A stretch of DNA of 24,380 nucleotides from Coptodactyla brooksi. Lineage: Eukaryota > Arthropoda > Insecta > Coleoptera > Scarabaeidae. The DNA lies in assembly GCA_033557675.1 (NCBI GenBank), contig JAWQRM010000307.1, forward strand, positions 1-24,380, written 5' to 3'. Shown one piece after another: positions 10,283 through 18,863 of this stretch. Position 1 is the stretch's first letter, and each line of letters begins with the position of its first letter. The position numbers and the translations under genes are program-made. The notes below the pieces were generated by a model. The model was not told the origin of the DNA and made no database searches. It saw only the letters and a list, made by a program, of their open reading frames with translations.

Positions 10283-10328
10283 TTTAGCCCTGATGAGTCT
10301 TCAAATTTGAGGCGAAATGTTGGCTATA
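10283..10328 (+). ncRNA. Hammerhead ribozyme motif of PLE-2 copy A
   Basis: Helix I pairs TAGCC (10285-10289) with GGCTA (10322-10326). The core CTGATGA is at 10290-10296. Stem II (10297-10313, GTCTTC...GAGGC) closes with G-C next to the core. GAAA is at 10314-10317, followed by a minimal helix III (ATGT, 10317-10320) and cleavage-site base T10321. Very short helix III is a reported trait of PLE hammerheads, which may need a dimer to cleave. All core bases are present. An open frame over this stretch (10238-10432) is a coincidence. Confidence 0.75.
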
Positions 10329-10439
10329 TAAATGAGGTCAAGCAACAAATACTTTTACTTACACGACCCAAAGAACTTTTCTCAAACTCAAGTTGTTTAT
10401 CACGGACAAAAACGCTCCTCAGTTTTTTCTAAAAAAAGT

Positions 10440-11248
10440 AATAATTGATCGTCCAACAATAATCGTGCAGCCATATTCAAATTTTATTCTTAAAATTATG
10501 TAAGCGCTGAATAAGCATACACACATTAACTACCTAATAAATATGTTAGAATTACTAACAAGAATGTCAAAATGTTTAAAATGATTTCATTATTATTCAA
10601 ACATTTAAGCGCACAATAATAAATCATATCTCGACGGCTTGGCAAGAGCAGTTGTTTACCAAATTGTGGCTATACCTTAGTTTTTTGTCTGAATTTAACG
10701 GTACCAGATGGGTAATATGTTACTTGCAAATAAAACAAGGTGCTACACCATAGTGCCAGTTAATTTATGATAAGTACCGTCGTAAATCCAGCAGAAAATC
10801 TTCAAAATATTTTGTTATGATTTCTGTAAAATAAACTGTATATAAAGTAGAATATCATAGAATCATATTATATAAGACCCCAGACCTGACATCGAGTATC
10901 ATACAGTTATTGAAAAGTGAAACAGACGCATTACATTTCCTGCTGTGGGATACATGTTATTCTATAAATAGGAATTATGGTGAGCAGAAGTATCATTTCT
11001 ATGATAGTTAGCTTCATATGTACAGAAAATTAGCGATATGTACTCTTGTCTCTCACCAAACAGTAGATTGCGAAGGAATTCAAGTTTAAGAGCTTGTAAT
11101 ACTTTGATTAATATTTGCAGTCTGAATAAGCGTAATTCTCTTGAAGTGTCTCTTGTAGAAAATTAATAATGAACTTAAAACTAGGCCAGTACTTCTATTC
11201 ACGTAAAAAATATCTTGAATATAAGACTGTGGCTGAAGCTGTATACAG
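10440..11248 (+). repeat. Tail block shared by PLE-2 copies A and B
   Basis: The roughly 0.8 kb after the hammerhead region repeats at about 17290-18111 with high similarity by eye (for example AACGGTACCAGATGGGTAAT and AACAAGGTGCTACACCATAG in both). It has no open frame of note. It is absent from the inverted arm of copy B, which stops at the equivalent of about 17265. It may be PLE 3' sequence or a piggy-backed flank. Confidence 0.8.
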
Positions 11249-11900
11249 TTTCAACAGACATATATGGTGAAGATGTATTGACAGAACGCCAGTGTCAAAA
11301 CTGGTTTGCAAAATTTTTTGCAAAAGTTTGCATAATTTTTTCAAACTTCGCAACATATTTGGGAGCTTTTTTAACAAATTTTGGGAGAATACCACAATCA
11401 ATTCTAAAGCTTACTATCATCAACAAATTGCATGATTTTTTTGCAAACTGGTTTGCAAAATTTTTTGCAAGTTTGCAAAATTTTTCTCAAGTTTGCAAAA
11501 TTTTTGGGAGCTCTTTTCAATTTACCACAATCAATTCTAAAGTGTACCATCAACTGCACAAATAAATTGCATGAGTTTTTGCAATCTGGTTTACAACATT
11601 TTTTTGCAAATATTTTTGGAGAATAGCACGATCAATTGTAATGTCTATTGTCATCAACTGGACAAATTACATGATTCACTCAAACAGAAAAGGCCAGAAT
11701 TGATCAAAAGAAAAAGTATAGTGTTCCACTAGGATAATGCGAGACCTCATACCAATTTGGTAATTCGCCAAAAGGTTTCACAGCTTGGATGAGATGTGCT
11801 GTCACACCTATTATATTCTCCAGATCTGGCGACTGGATTACTACTTATGTCGGTCTCTATAAATTTGTTTGGAAGGCAAAACCTTTACTTCAAATGTAGC
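11249..11900 (+). pseudogene. Mariner transposase remnant with internal deletion and triplication
   Basis: The start DIYGEDVLTERQCQNWFAKF (11257 on) is the second helix-turn-helix part of a mariner transposase of the SETMAR-like group. The protein then jumps, after a large deletion removing the first catalytic Asp, to TINS..YHQL.KLHD-type coding, and this fused piece is repeated three times (11295-11680). From about 11680 it reads LKQKRPELIKRK, then H-stop-DNARPH with the second catalytic Asp at 11733-11735. YSPDLA follows, and after a frameshift the third Asp at 11836-11838. The spacing between these two codons is 103 nt, two short of the DD34D value of 105. Coding fades after GRQN near 11880. 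Not functional. Confidence 0.8.
11295..11680 (+). repeat. Three tandem, decaying units inside the mariner remnant
   Basis: Units start at about 11295, 11443 and 11581 and are about 148, 138 and 100 bp long. Each begins with CTGGTTTGCAAAATTTTTTG or a variant, and each ends with ACAATCAATTCTAAAG or a variant, then CATCAAC...AAATT.CATGA. Within units the short phrase TTTGCAAAATTTTT is itself repeated. The open frame of 116 codons at 11215-11565 is produced by this repetition. Confidence 0.85.
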
Positions 11901-11918
11901 CGTCAATCATTGACGGCT
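11898..11918. repeat. 21-bp perfect palindrome
   Basis: AGCCGTCAAT (11898-11907), a central C, and ATTGACGGCT (11909-11918) are exact reverse complements. It lies where the mariner coding similarity ends. Function unknown. Confidence 0.9.
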
Positions 11919-13207
11919 AAAAACGAAAAATAGAAAAGAATAAATTAGATGATAACAATGAATATATTATAATTTATAATAAATATGAAACATTATTTTG
12001 ATCAATTTTGACAAAAATTCAATCAATTTTGACAAGTTACAGGTGGTTAAATGCTAAATAATTAATTTAGAGATAACCGTATATATTAACTATTTGGTTA
12101 CTTATTAGAGTAAATTTAAATTGAATTTGTAGGTAAATTGAGGTATATTTTATATTTTATAATTAATTTAATGCTTCATGTTTCAGGAGGTTGTGTTATT
12201 TACTGCATAATTGTATGCGAAAACGCGAAATAAGCGCAAATAGTGGCCATTGACACAGCACGTCGAACTGTTGAACTAAAGCTTCTAAACTTTATTTAGA
12301 TAGTAAATCGGTATCCATTCTGGTCACATTTATGACTTCCACGAACATTATCTTTGTCTTCCAGCGGGCGATAATAAGCTGGCTTGGAGCTTTTAATTGA
12401 CCATCGTCCAGATGTAGTTTTCCTATTCGATTACAAAGGCGAACCTAAACAATGCCCGCTTCGTCCCGGGATCATTTATTGAATATTCATCTGTTCAGAT
12501 AATGTGAAATCAAGTTATAGAAAACTATACGGTACACCATTCATTCGTGTCCCGGCATACCGCGGCAATCTAACACCGGGAGGCCCTCCACATTCTAACT
12601 GTAAATTCACATTTGGATACCTTACGATAATGACTTTAGTTTTCCTAGCGCATACTTGCTCATCTAACGACGATCAAATATCATCGTTAAGTCTGCGATA
12701 AAATGTTTGAAATTGCGTGTACCATTTTGAAGTACTTGTTATGCTGCTCAATAGTAGATATAATGGCCATCACTTCGTTTATTCTATGACACATTTATTA
12801 ATTGTTTTTGGTATTATTTACTGATACGATTCTTTTAGTATTCTTCAAAACCAAATACGACGTACTTTAAAAGAGCGGTCTAGAATCTATTGGAACATAT
12901 TTTAAAATAAAACGTATAAGCAGCTTAGTGATGTTTGTTACATTTATTGATGCGTCACAATTGACAGCTTGGGAGTGTGTGTTCTTAAAAACAATAGTCC
13001 AAATTACAATACAGTAAAGTGTGCTGCAATGAAATACAGTTACGTGTTTCTAAACCCAGCAGGCTTACCTGCTGTTTCATTGAGGACTGCTTACTTAAAC
13101 AACAAGATTGATTATAGAGTTAAGAAATAGAACATATAGAATTGAATTAAACAATTACAGCAGTGTTGTGTCGTTTATGTTCAAACATAAGAATGTATGT
13201 TTGTACA
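11919..13207. other. Non-coding stretch with a mildly GC-richer patch, nothing recognised
   Basis: ATCAATTTTGACAA occurs twice 21 bp apart (12001-12014 and 12022-12035). The part 12350-12600 is richer in G and C with several CpGs and has a 65-codon open frame (12504-12701) without recognisable features. No RNA gene or terminus was identified. Confidence 0.5.
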
Positions 13208-13532
13208 TAAAGGATGTTTTATTGCTCCAAAAAGGTCTCCATATTGTTATGACCGAATGGACTATCTAAGCTGCAAGAAAGTTTACGATGGACCGCTCAA
13301 TTTCTCTAATTCATTTAAAGGAGAATTTGTTTTCTTTTGTATTATTTACAAACTTTTAAATTGAACTTTCCTAAAATTTTGTCAAAAATCGGGAGATGTC
13401 GATTCTTGTATTTATTATTATTAGAAGTGGTTCCCCTATGCATGTCATGATTTTAAATGCATATTTGAAATGTTTTTCTTTCTGAAGCTAGTGTTTTAGT
13501 TATGCCAACTTACATATAGACAACAAAGGCAC

Positions 13533-14165
13533 TTCTTCGGTTCATTTCAGGAAAAAAAATAGGGCTTAATTCTCCAGATATAAATGTAGAAGCTGCCATG
13601 TTTAATGACCTTTTGAGCATTTCTAGACAGTTTTTTCCTCAACTGTCTAGAAATGTCTAAATTGCAGTTTCTAATGGTTCGAGTGATTTTCACGAAGTGT
13701 GAGATTTGATATAATTAAGATTGTTGGATTTACTATTTTTGTAAGTAATTGTTATCAAATGATGTTGTTATTATGAGTTATACCTTCTGTTTTAGTTAGA
13801 TTATGCTGCATATAGATATTTAAGGGAGAGTTTCTTCGGTTCATTTCAAAAGAATCAGTTACGACTTAGTTCTCAAGATATATTGTGTCAAAATGTGTTT
13901 TTTACATAATGTGAAAGTTGATTTTATTTAAAAATCAAAGACTAAAAGGCATAGAAATCAAAAAAGAAACGGTAACAATGAAAACAGAAATACAGGATGC
14001 ACCAGATTTAGTAATCTTTTGAACATGAGTGTTGTAATTTTTTCGGAATTGCAAGTAGTGTGAATTGTTAAAACATTTTCTGTGGAATGATTTTTCCGGT
14101 CATTTGAACAAAATAAAGTTGTGACAGTACTCATAGTATATTTTGTCAAAGTATGAATATTTTTA
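13533..14165 (+). repeat. Three diverged direct repeats inside the foldback element
   Basis: TTCTTCGGTTCATTTCA occurs at 13533-13549 and 13832-13848, and a variant (TTTTTCCGGTCATTTGA) at 14091-14107. Each is followed at similar distance by a variant of TTAGTTCTCAAGATATA. Units 1 and 2 also share CTTTTGA.CAT, AATTGCA and AGTGTGA further on. Spacing is about 299 and 259 bp. Confidence 0.7.
13618..13655. repeat. 15-bp perfect hairpin in unit 1 of the foldback element
   Basis: CATTTCTAGACAGTT (13618-13632), loop TTTTCCTC, and AACTGTCTAGAAATG (13641-13655) are exact reverse complements. The other two units lack it, so it arose after duplication or was lost from them. Confidence 0.9.
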
Positions 14166-14368
14166 CATTCATACATCGCCCGGTGGCAGCTGATTTTTGA
14201 CTAAATTTTACGAAAATTAAATTTAAAAGTTTGTAAATAATAGGAAAGAAAACAAATTGACCTTTAAATTATTTGAGCGGCCCATCGTAAATTACCTCGC
14301 AGCTTAGGTAGTCCCTTCGGTCATAACAATAGATAGACCTTTTTGGAGCAATAAAACTTACCCTTTAA

Positions 14369-14639
14369 CGAATAAAACTGAAAGCAGATAGATAGGCCGT
14401 TCAGATAGATTTACCATACAATTTGAAATTCTAAGTAATTAGAAAAAAAAAATAATTTTTCTAAATTATTTTTATTCAATTAATCCGTTAATTTGTGTTT
14501 AGGGCAGAATTTATTTTGAATTATAGTTTTTTAGCATGCGATACATTTAGTGGTTTTCTGATTTTTACAGTTGTACTCATCTGATTGTCGCACTTTTTGT
14601 ACTATATAGGAGGCACGTCTGGCTCAGCAGTTTAGCAGA
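14369..14639. other. Short spacer between the foldback element and PLE-2 copy B
   Basis: AT-rich, with runs of A and T near 14440-14480. No gene, terminus or repeat recognised. Confidence 0.5.
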
Positions 14640-15376
14640 ATAAACAAAAGAGTTTGACTTTGAGAAAAGTCTTTTGGGTAGTGTGAGCAAAACTGTTGCT
14701 TTACAAGGGCTCTTTAAAAGGGCTAAAAAAGAAATTACGTGTTATAGTATAATTTGGAACTAAAAACAACAAAACTCACCTAATAAAGTACTCTATAATA
14801 TACAAAAACAGCTAATTCAGCAATAAAAAACATGAAATAGTGTACGATAATAAAATAAATGGAAGAAGAATGACAATGTCGCAACAAGTCATCACTTTAA
14901 GAATGAATAACCCAAAAAAGCAATTTTCAGGAGTACCAACCTAAATTACAACTAGGAAGCAACGCATGAAAGCGCTAACAAGTTTATTATTTCTGATATC
15001 GAACTTATGTTGTTTGGTTCGATTAATCAACCATCCCTTAGTTTGGCCCACATAGTAGAGTCACAGTCTTCACAACTGATACAGTATACAACACCTAACA
15101 TCATGGATACAGAGGTGGTTTGTTTAAGATTGATAAAAAAGTTTCCAACTCTACCCAAATTATAATAAGCTATCTTTAAGCCATGAATATTAAATATTTT
15201 TGAAATTTGTCTTGAAAGGCCCGGTATGAAAGAAAATTTTATATAAAGAATCTATTGAGGAGGAGGAAAATATAATAGTAATTCTATTTTTAGGGCCATT
15301 ATACAGCAGTTTACTAAGCAAATGTGAAGGGTAATCATTATTATAAAAAAATATTATAAAGTTTGAGGAAATTTTG
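14640..15376 (-). repeat. Inverted arm of PLE-2 copy B, hammerhead core deleted
   Basis: The reverse complement follows copy B from the thumb region (AATATTATAAAGTTTGAGGA shared) through the endonuclease to CAAACTC...TTGTTTA. Where copy B has TTTAGCC followed by CTGATGA, the arm has TTTAGCCC followed by unrelated or shortened sequence (about 14708-14732), and similarity resumes at GCTCA.ACTACCCAAAA. The ribozyme core is therefore gone. A second large gap removes the C-terminal endonuclease codons near 14960-14990. Confidence 0.85.
14955..15240 (-). pseudogene. GIY-YIG endonuclease remnant on the PLE-2 inverted arm
   Basis: On the minus strand the sequence encodes GVVY (15084-15095), then CISCEDCDS with the CxxCxxC cluster. 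After a one-base loss come YVGQTKGWLINRTKQH, with YVGQT at 15040-15054 and the conserved Arg at 15019-15021. This is the best-kept GIY-YIG N-terminal half in the window: GVVY, YVGQT and Arg are all present, whereas copy A has a stop at GVVY and copy B lacks that part. The C-terminal half with the catalytic Glu is deleted, so the fragment is inactive. Confidence 0.8.
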
Positions 15377-15400
15377 CACTTTTAGGGCAAAAATAATAAA

Positions 15401-16264
15401 TTGATTAATATTTTAAAAGATAAATCATTTAACAATGAAAAAACTAATAAAGAGCTGATGTGCTATAATGCCATAGCTCCTAAACTATATGGGCTCCCCA
15501 AAATACACAAAGAAGGCATTCCACTCAGACCTATAGTATCGTGTACAGGTTCACCTTTCTATAAGGTGTCTGCTTTTATCGGAGAATTCCTCGCAAATGT
15601 ATTCTCTAAATATGCTGATTATAGCACTCAAGATTCTTTTCCATTCGTTGAATTGTATCCGAATTTTCAAATACCTGCTGACCGCGTGTTGCTGTCTCTT
15701 GATGTTGTATCATTATTTCCCATTATCCCTTTAGAAATAATCATCAATATTATTAGTTATGAATGGAATCTCGTTTGCGGTGTCACTAACATCAACAAGA
15801 AGTTATTCCTATACATTATCCCTTTTCTTTTTAATAATAATTATTTTATATATAATGATGTTTGTTATAAACAGATTTTCGGTACAAGTAGCTTTGGGTT
15901 ATTTACTTAAAAATGTTTAACCCCTTCTGCCTATTCCACGTGGTTTTATCAAAAAATATGCATAAGGCATTGTATTAACATTGTCACCAGGTCATATTGA
16001 TATTACTTTGGCTATATTTAATCAATTCAATAATCATATTCAGTTCACTGTAGGAAGAGAGACTAATAGTTCTTTACCATTTTTAGATATTTTATTGATC
16101 AGGCTACACTAATAACCTGTTGATAACAGATTCGAACCAGAAACCTACTAACTCTGATAGATATCTTAATTTCTGTTCCAACCATCCAATTAACTAAAAA
16201 TTTAATATAATAATATAGCCATTCAAATGAAAAATAGAATACTTAGGCTGTAGGCCAATAGGTT
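15401..16264 (+). pseudogene. Penelope-like reverse transcriptase remnant (copy B)
   Basis: An open stretch of 169 codons (15401-15910) contains YGLPKIHKEGIPLRPIVSCT, the Penelope RT signature with PKIHK and RPIVS. It continues with GSPFYKVSAFIG and RVLLSLDVVSLFPIIPLE, holding the first catalytic Asp. After YKQIFGTSSFG the frame breaks and stops at 15908-15910, in the G.PMGSP-type motif. Later pieces appear in shifting frames: KYA-stop-GIVLTL where the YVDD box should be (about 15950-15985), PGHIDIT near 16000, and SLPFLDIL near 16075. The catalytic box is destroyed. The start at 15401 is not a true initiation codon; coding begins at the arm junction near 15377. Confidence 0.85.
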
Positions 16265-16760
16265 CCATGCACAAAATCTCCTCAAACTTTATAATATTTT
16301 TCGAAGGAATTGTTACCCTTCACGTTTGCTTTGTAACCTGTTGCATAATAGCCCTCAAAATGGAATTACTATTGATATTACTCCTCCTCCTCAGCAGATT
16401 ATTTATAAAAAAATCCTTTCGTACCGCGCCTTTCAAGTCATTTTCAAAAATATTTCATTTTCAAGACTTAAAGATAGCTTATTATAATTTGGAGAGAGTT
16501 GGGAACTGTGACTTTAACTATGCAGGCCAAATTAAGGGATGGTTGATTAATTGGATCAAACAGCATAACTCAGATATCATTAATAATAAACCTATTAGCG
16601 GTTTGTCGCAACATTCCATAAACAATAATCATACGTTTAACTTTAGTGATGTAAGGATCCTTTATAAAAAGGATAATGTGAAAGATTTCTTTTTGAGATG
16701 ATTGGTATTCAATCCACCCATAACACAATTAATTTGCGCTGGGATGTTGACCAGTAACAT
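16265..16760 (+). pseudogene. PLE RT thumb and GIY-YIG endonuclease remnant (copy B)
   Basis: An open frame runs from 16267 to 16701. Its second half reads FQDLKIAYYNLERVGN and then jumps to CDFNYAGQIKGWLINWIKQH. Compared with copy A, about 75 bp carrying the GVVY motif and the first cysteines are deleted, in frame. YAGQ stands for YIGQ. SQHSINNNHTFNFSDVRILY follows, and a frameshift near 16680 takes the catalytic Glu region (EMIGIQ) out of frame. The first half, before 16440, is thumb-like PLE coding in a shifted frame. The inverted arm carries the same region, so the pair of arms is offset in coding content. Confidence 0.75.
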
Positions 16761-17136
16761 ATATAATTAATTATAAGTAATATATAACATATATAGTTAT
16801 CTATTAAATTTACATAATAACAATATTCTTCAGTTAGATGGTAGTGATAAGTTGGGTGATGTCAGTGAACTAATTTTCTAGTGTCCTTTTGAAATTTTTG
16901 GGGTTGCTTTGTAGTTGTAATTTAAGTTGGTACTCCTGAAAATGGTCATTTTTGCTTATTCATTCTTAAAGTGTTAGCTCGTTGCGACATTGTCATTGTT
17001 TTTTGATTTATTTTATTATCTTACTTTTTCATGTCTCTTATTGCTGAGTTAGCTGTTTTTGTGTATTATAGACCACTTTGTTAGGTAAGCTTTGTTGTTT
17101 TTAGTTTCAAATTACATTGTGACACGTGGTTTCTCT

Positions 17137-17182
17137 TTTAGCCCTGATGAATCTTCAAATTTGAGGCGAAATATTGGCTAAA
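17137..17182 (+). ncRNA. Hammerhead ribozyme motif of PLE-2 copy B
   Basis: Helix I pairs TTTAGCC (17137-17143) with GGCTAAA (17176-17182): seven perfect pairs. The core CTGATGA is at 17144-17150 and GAAA at 17168-17171. Helix III is minimal (ATAT, 17171-17174) and the cleavage-site base is T17175. Stem II (17151-17167) is like copy A, but its first pair is A-C instead of G-C. Two bases differ between copies A and B at the outer part of helix I (copy A 10327-10328 and its partners), and pairing is longer here. Sense to the RT. Confidence 0.78.
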
Positions 17183-17289
17183 TAAATGAGGTCAAGTAAC
17201 AAATACTTTTGCTCATACTACCCAAAAAACTTTTTTCAAACTCAAGTTGTTTATCACCGGCAAAAAGGTTCCTCAGTTTCTAACAGAAG

Positions 17290-18111
17290 TAGTAATTGAC
17301 CATCCAACAGTAATCGTGTAGCAATATTCAAATTTTATTCTTAAAGTTATGTAAGCGCTGAATGAGCATATACACATTAACTACCTAATAAATATGTAGA
17401 ATTACTAACAAGAAGGTCAAAATGTTTAAAATGATCTCGTTATTATTCAAACACATTTAAGCGCACAATCATAAATCCTATCTGACGGCTTGAGAAGAGC
17501 AGTTGTTTACCAAACTGTGGCTATAACTTAGTTTCTTGACTGAATTTAACGGTACCAGATGGGTAATATTTTTCTTGCAAATAAAACAAGGTGCTACACC
17601 ATAGTGCCAGCTAATTTATGATAAGTACCGTCGCAGGTTCAGCAGAAAATCTTCTAAATATTTTGTTATGATTTCTGTAATATAAACTGTATATAAAGTT
17701 TAAATGAGTTATTTCGCCATAGAATCATATTATAAAAGGCTCCAGACGTGATATCCAGTATCATACAGTTATTGAAAAGTGAAACAGACGCATTATGTCC
17801 TACTGTTGGATTCATGTTATTCTATATATAGGAATTATGGCGAATAGAAGTATCATTTTTATGATAGCTTCATATCTACAGAAAATTAGCGATATGTACT
17901 CTTGTTTTTCACCAAACAGTAGACTGCGAATGAATTAAAGTTTAAGAGCTTGTAATGCTTGTAATGATGATTTATATTTGCAGTCTGAATAAGCGTAATT
18001 CTCTTAAAGTGTCTCTTGTAGAAAATTAATGATGAACTTAAAACTAGGCTAGTACTTCAATTTACGTAAAAAGTATCTTGAATATAATACTGTGGTTGAA
18101 ACTATATGCAG
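17290..18111 (+). repeat. Tail block of PLE-2 copy B
   Basis: This is the direct repeat of 10440-11248. It carries a few indels relative to copy A, for example extra GAGTTATTTCGCC near 17706-17718. Similarity stops at GCAG (18108-18111), after which copies A and B have unrelated sequence. No coding potential seen. Confidence 0.8.
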
Positions 18112-18863
18112 ATTCTCATCAGGCCATTTTTATCGCCTTCAATTTAATTTTTTTATAACTTTAGCTGGGGATTTTATGTTGCGATTAACTGTGACTCTGA
18201 GGGTAGGAAGGAATTGCTGACTGGATATGTTGCACATATCTTACTAGCGCTTATTTTTCAGAACCGTACGTATAACAAAGCAATTTTCACAGCGGAACAA
18301 CAATAAACTAAAAATATAATTGAACAAAAATATGGCAGTATTTAAATTTAGGAAAGAAATTCCTTTTATAGTGTTGATTTTCTTGTAAAAATAAAAACGC
18401 AAGAAGTTAAGTTAAAATCTATTAGCGATAAACAGAAACGCCAAGAAAAGAGCCAGTGTCTGTCTGTCGAAGATTTTAACAAGTATCTTCTTGGTGTAAC
18501 AACTGTCTTTACATAATAATAGTTTTTATCTTTAAGTTGTAACTTATGCTCTCAAACTTATATCCAGTTGTTTTATTGGAGTTTTTGCCTTCTAATGTTG
18601 GTAAGATACATATACGTTTTGTAACTGATTATAAGCAATTGTCAGAGTCGATATTTGGACGGCTCTTGATTTTGAGGAAAATATATAAATGGTTTACCAG
18701 AATATTTTGACTATGGAAAATATGTCCTCTCTGAAATTGGAGCAAATTTTATCAAACGAAGAATTCTGAATTTAATCACTTAAATTCAAAGAATATAACA
18801 CGTCCGCTAAACGCCGAAAGATATAAATCTGTTAGTGAAGTTGGGAAAGACATGTCGATCGTA
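18112..18863. other. AT-rich non-coding stretch, nothing recognised
   Basis: About 750 bp between the PLE-2 tail and the next mariner. I see no open frame of note, terminus or paired repeat. Confidence 0.5.

Larger units (their letters stand above)
9491..11248 (+). mobile_element. PLE-2 copy A: 5'-truncated Penelope-like element with hammerhead and tail
   Basis: The 1758-bp stretch aligns base for base, with scattered differences, to 16440-18111 in copy B. It holds in order a GIY-YIG endonuclease remnant (9491-9890), a non-coding part, a hammerhead motif (10283-10328), and a tail of about 0.8 kb. All RT sequence is missing. Loss of the 5' part is usual for retroelements copied from the 3' end. 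The flanks are mariner sequence on both sides, which sets the limits of the inserted unit. Confidence 0.8.
9409..11900 (+). mobile_element. Mariner (DD34D) remnant interrupted by PLE-2 copy A
   Basis: A mariner-type left terminus starts at 9409 with TTGGGTTGTTCGGAAAGTAA and is preceded by TA (9407-9408). About 80 bp later the sequence switches to PLE-2. Mariner sequence resumes at about 11249 with transposase coding that continues to about 11900. The split implies the PLE unit landed inside the mariner. The roughly 200 bp expected between the terminus and the first preserved codons is missing, so a deletion also happened. No matching right terminus was found, so the 3' end is lost. Confidence 0.7.
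13208..14368. mobile_element. Foldback element with long inverted repeats and internal tandem units
   Basis: The left arm (13208-13391) and the reverse complement of the right arm (14191-14368) align throughout. Shared blocks include TTTTATTGCTCCAAAAAGGT, TTGTTATGACCGAA, CTAAGCTGC, TTTACGATGG and ATTATTTACAAACTTTTAAA. The interior of about 0.8 kb has no transposase, so this is a non-autonomous element of foldback or long-TIR MITE type. The outer ends read TAAAGG on the left and CCTTTAA on the right. No clear target duplication could be fixed. The 72-codon minus frame at 13958-14176 has no family features. Superfamily unknown. Confidence 0.75.
14640..18111 (+). mobile_element. PLE-2 copy B: Penelope-like element with an inverted 5' arm
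   Basis: The order is an inverted arm (14640-15376, minus), RT remnant (15377-16264), RT thumb and GIY-YIG remnant (16265-16760), non-coding part, hammerhead motif (17137-17182), end of the pLTR-like block near 17275, and a tail to 18111 shared with copy A. The inverted arm is a reverse copy of 16265 to about 17270, with several gaps. RT coding starts directly at the arm junction, so N-terminal RT sequence is absent. The plan matches PLE-1 and the inverted terminal-repeat forms known for Penelope. All coding parts are broken. Confidence 0.8.

Noticed and set aside
10238..10432. 64-codon open frame
   Set aside because: It covers the hammerhead region. In copy B the frame is interrupted, so it is not conserved as coding.
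11215..11565. 116-codon open frame as a possible novel repeat protein
   Set aside because: Its start is in the PLE-2 tail, and the rest is a deleted and tandemly repeated mariner transposase.
12504..12701. 65-codon open frame in a GC-richer patch
   Set aside because: No family resemblance, no start context and no neighbouring exons that could be supported.
9491..18111. CRISPR or bacterial mobile system from the repeated blocks
   Set aside because: The repeats are long, few and contain Penelope-type coding. The composition and element types are those of a eukaryote.
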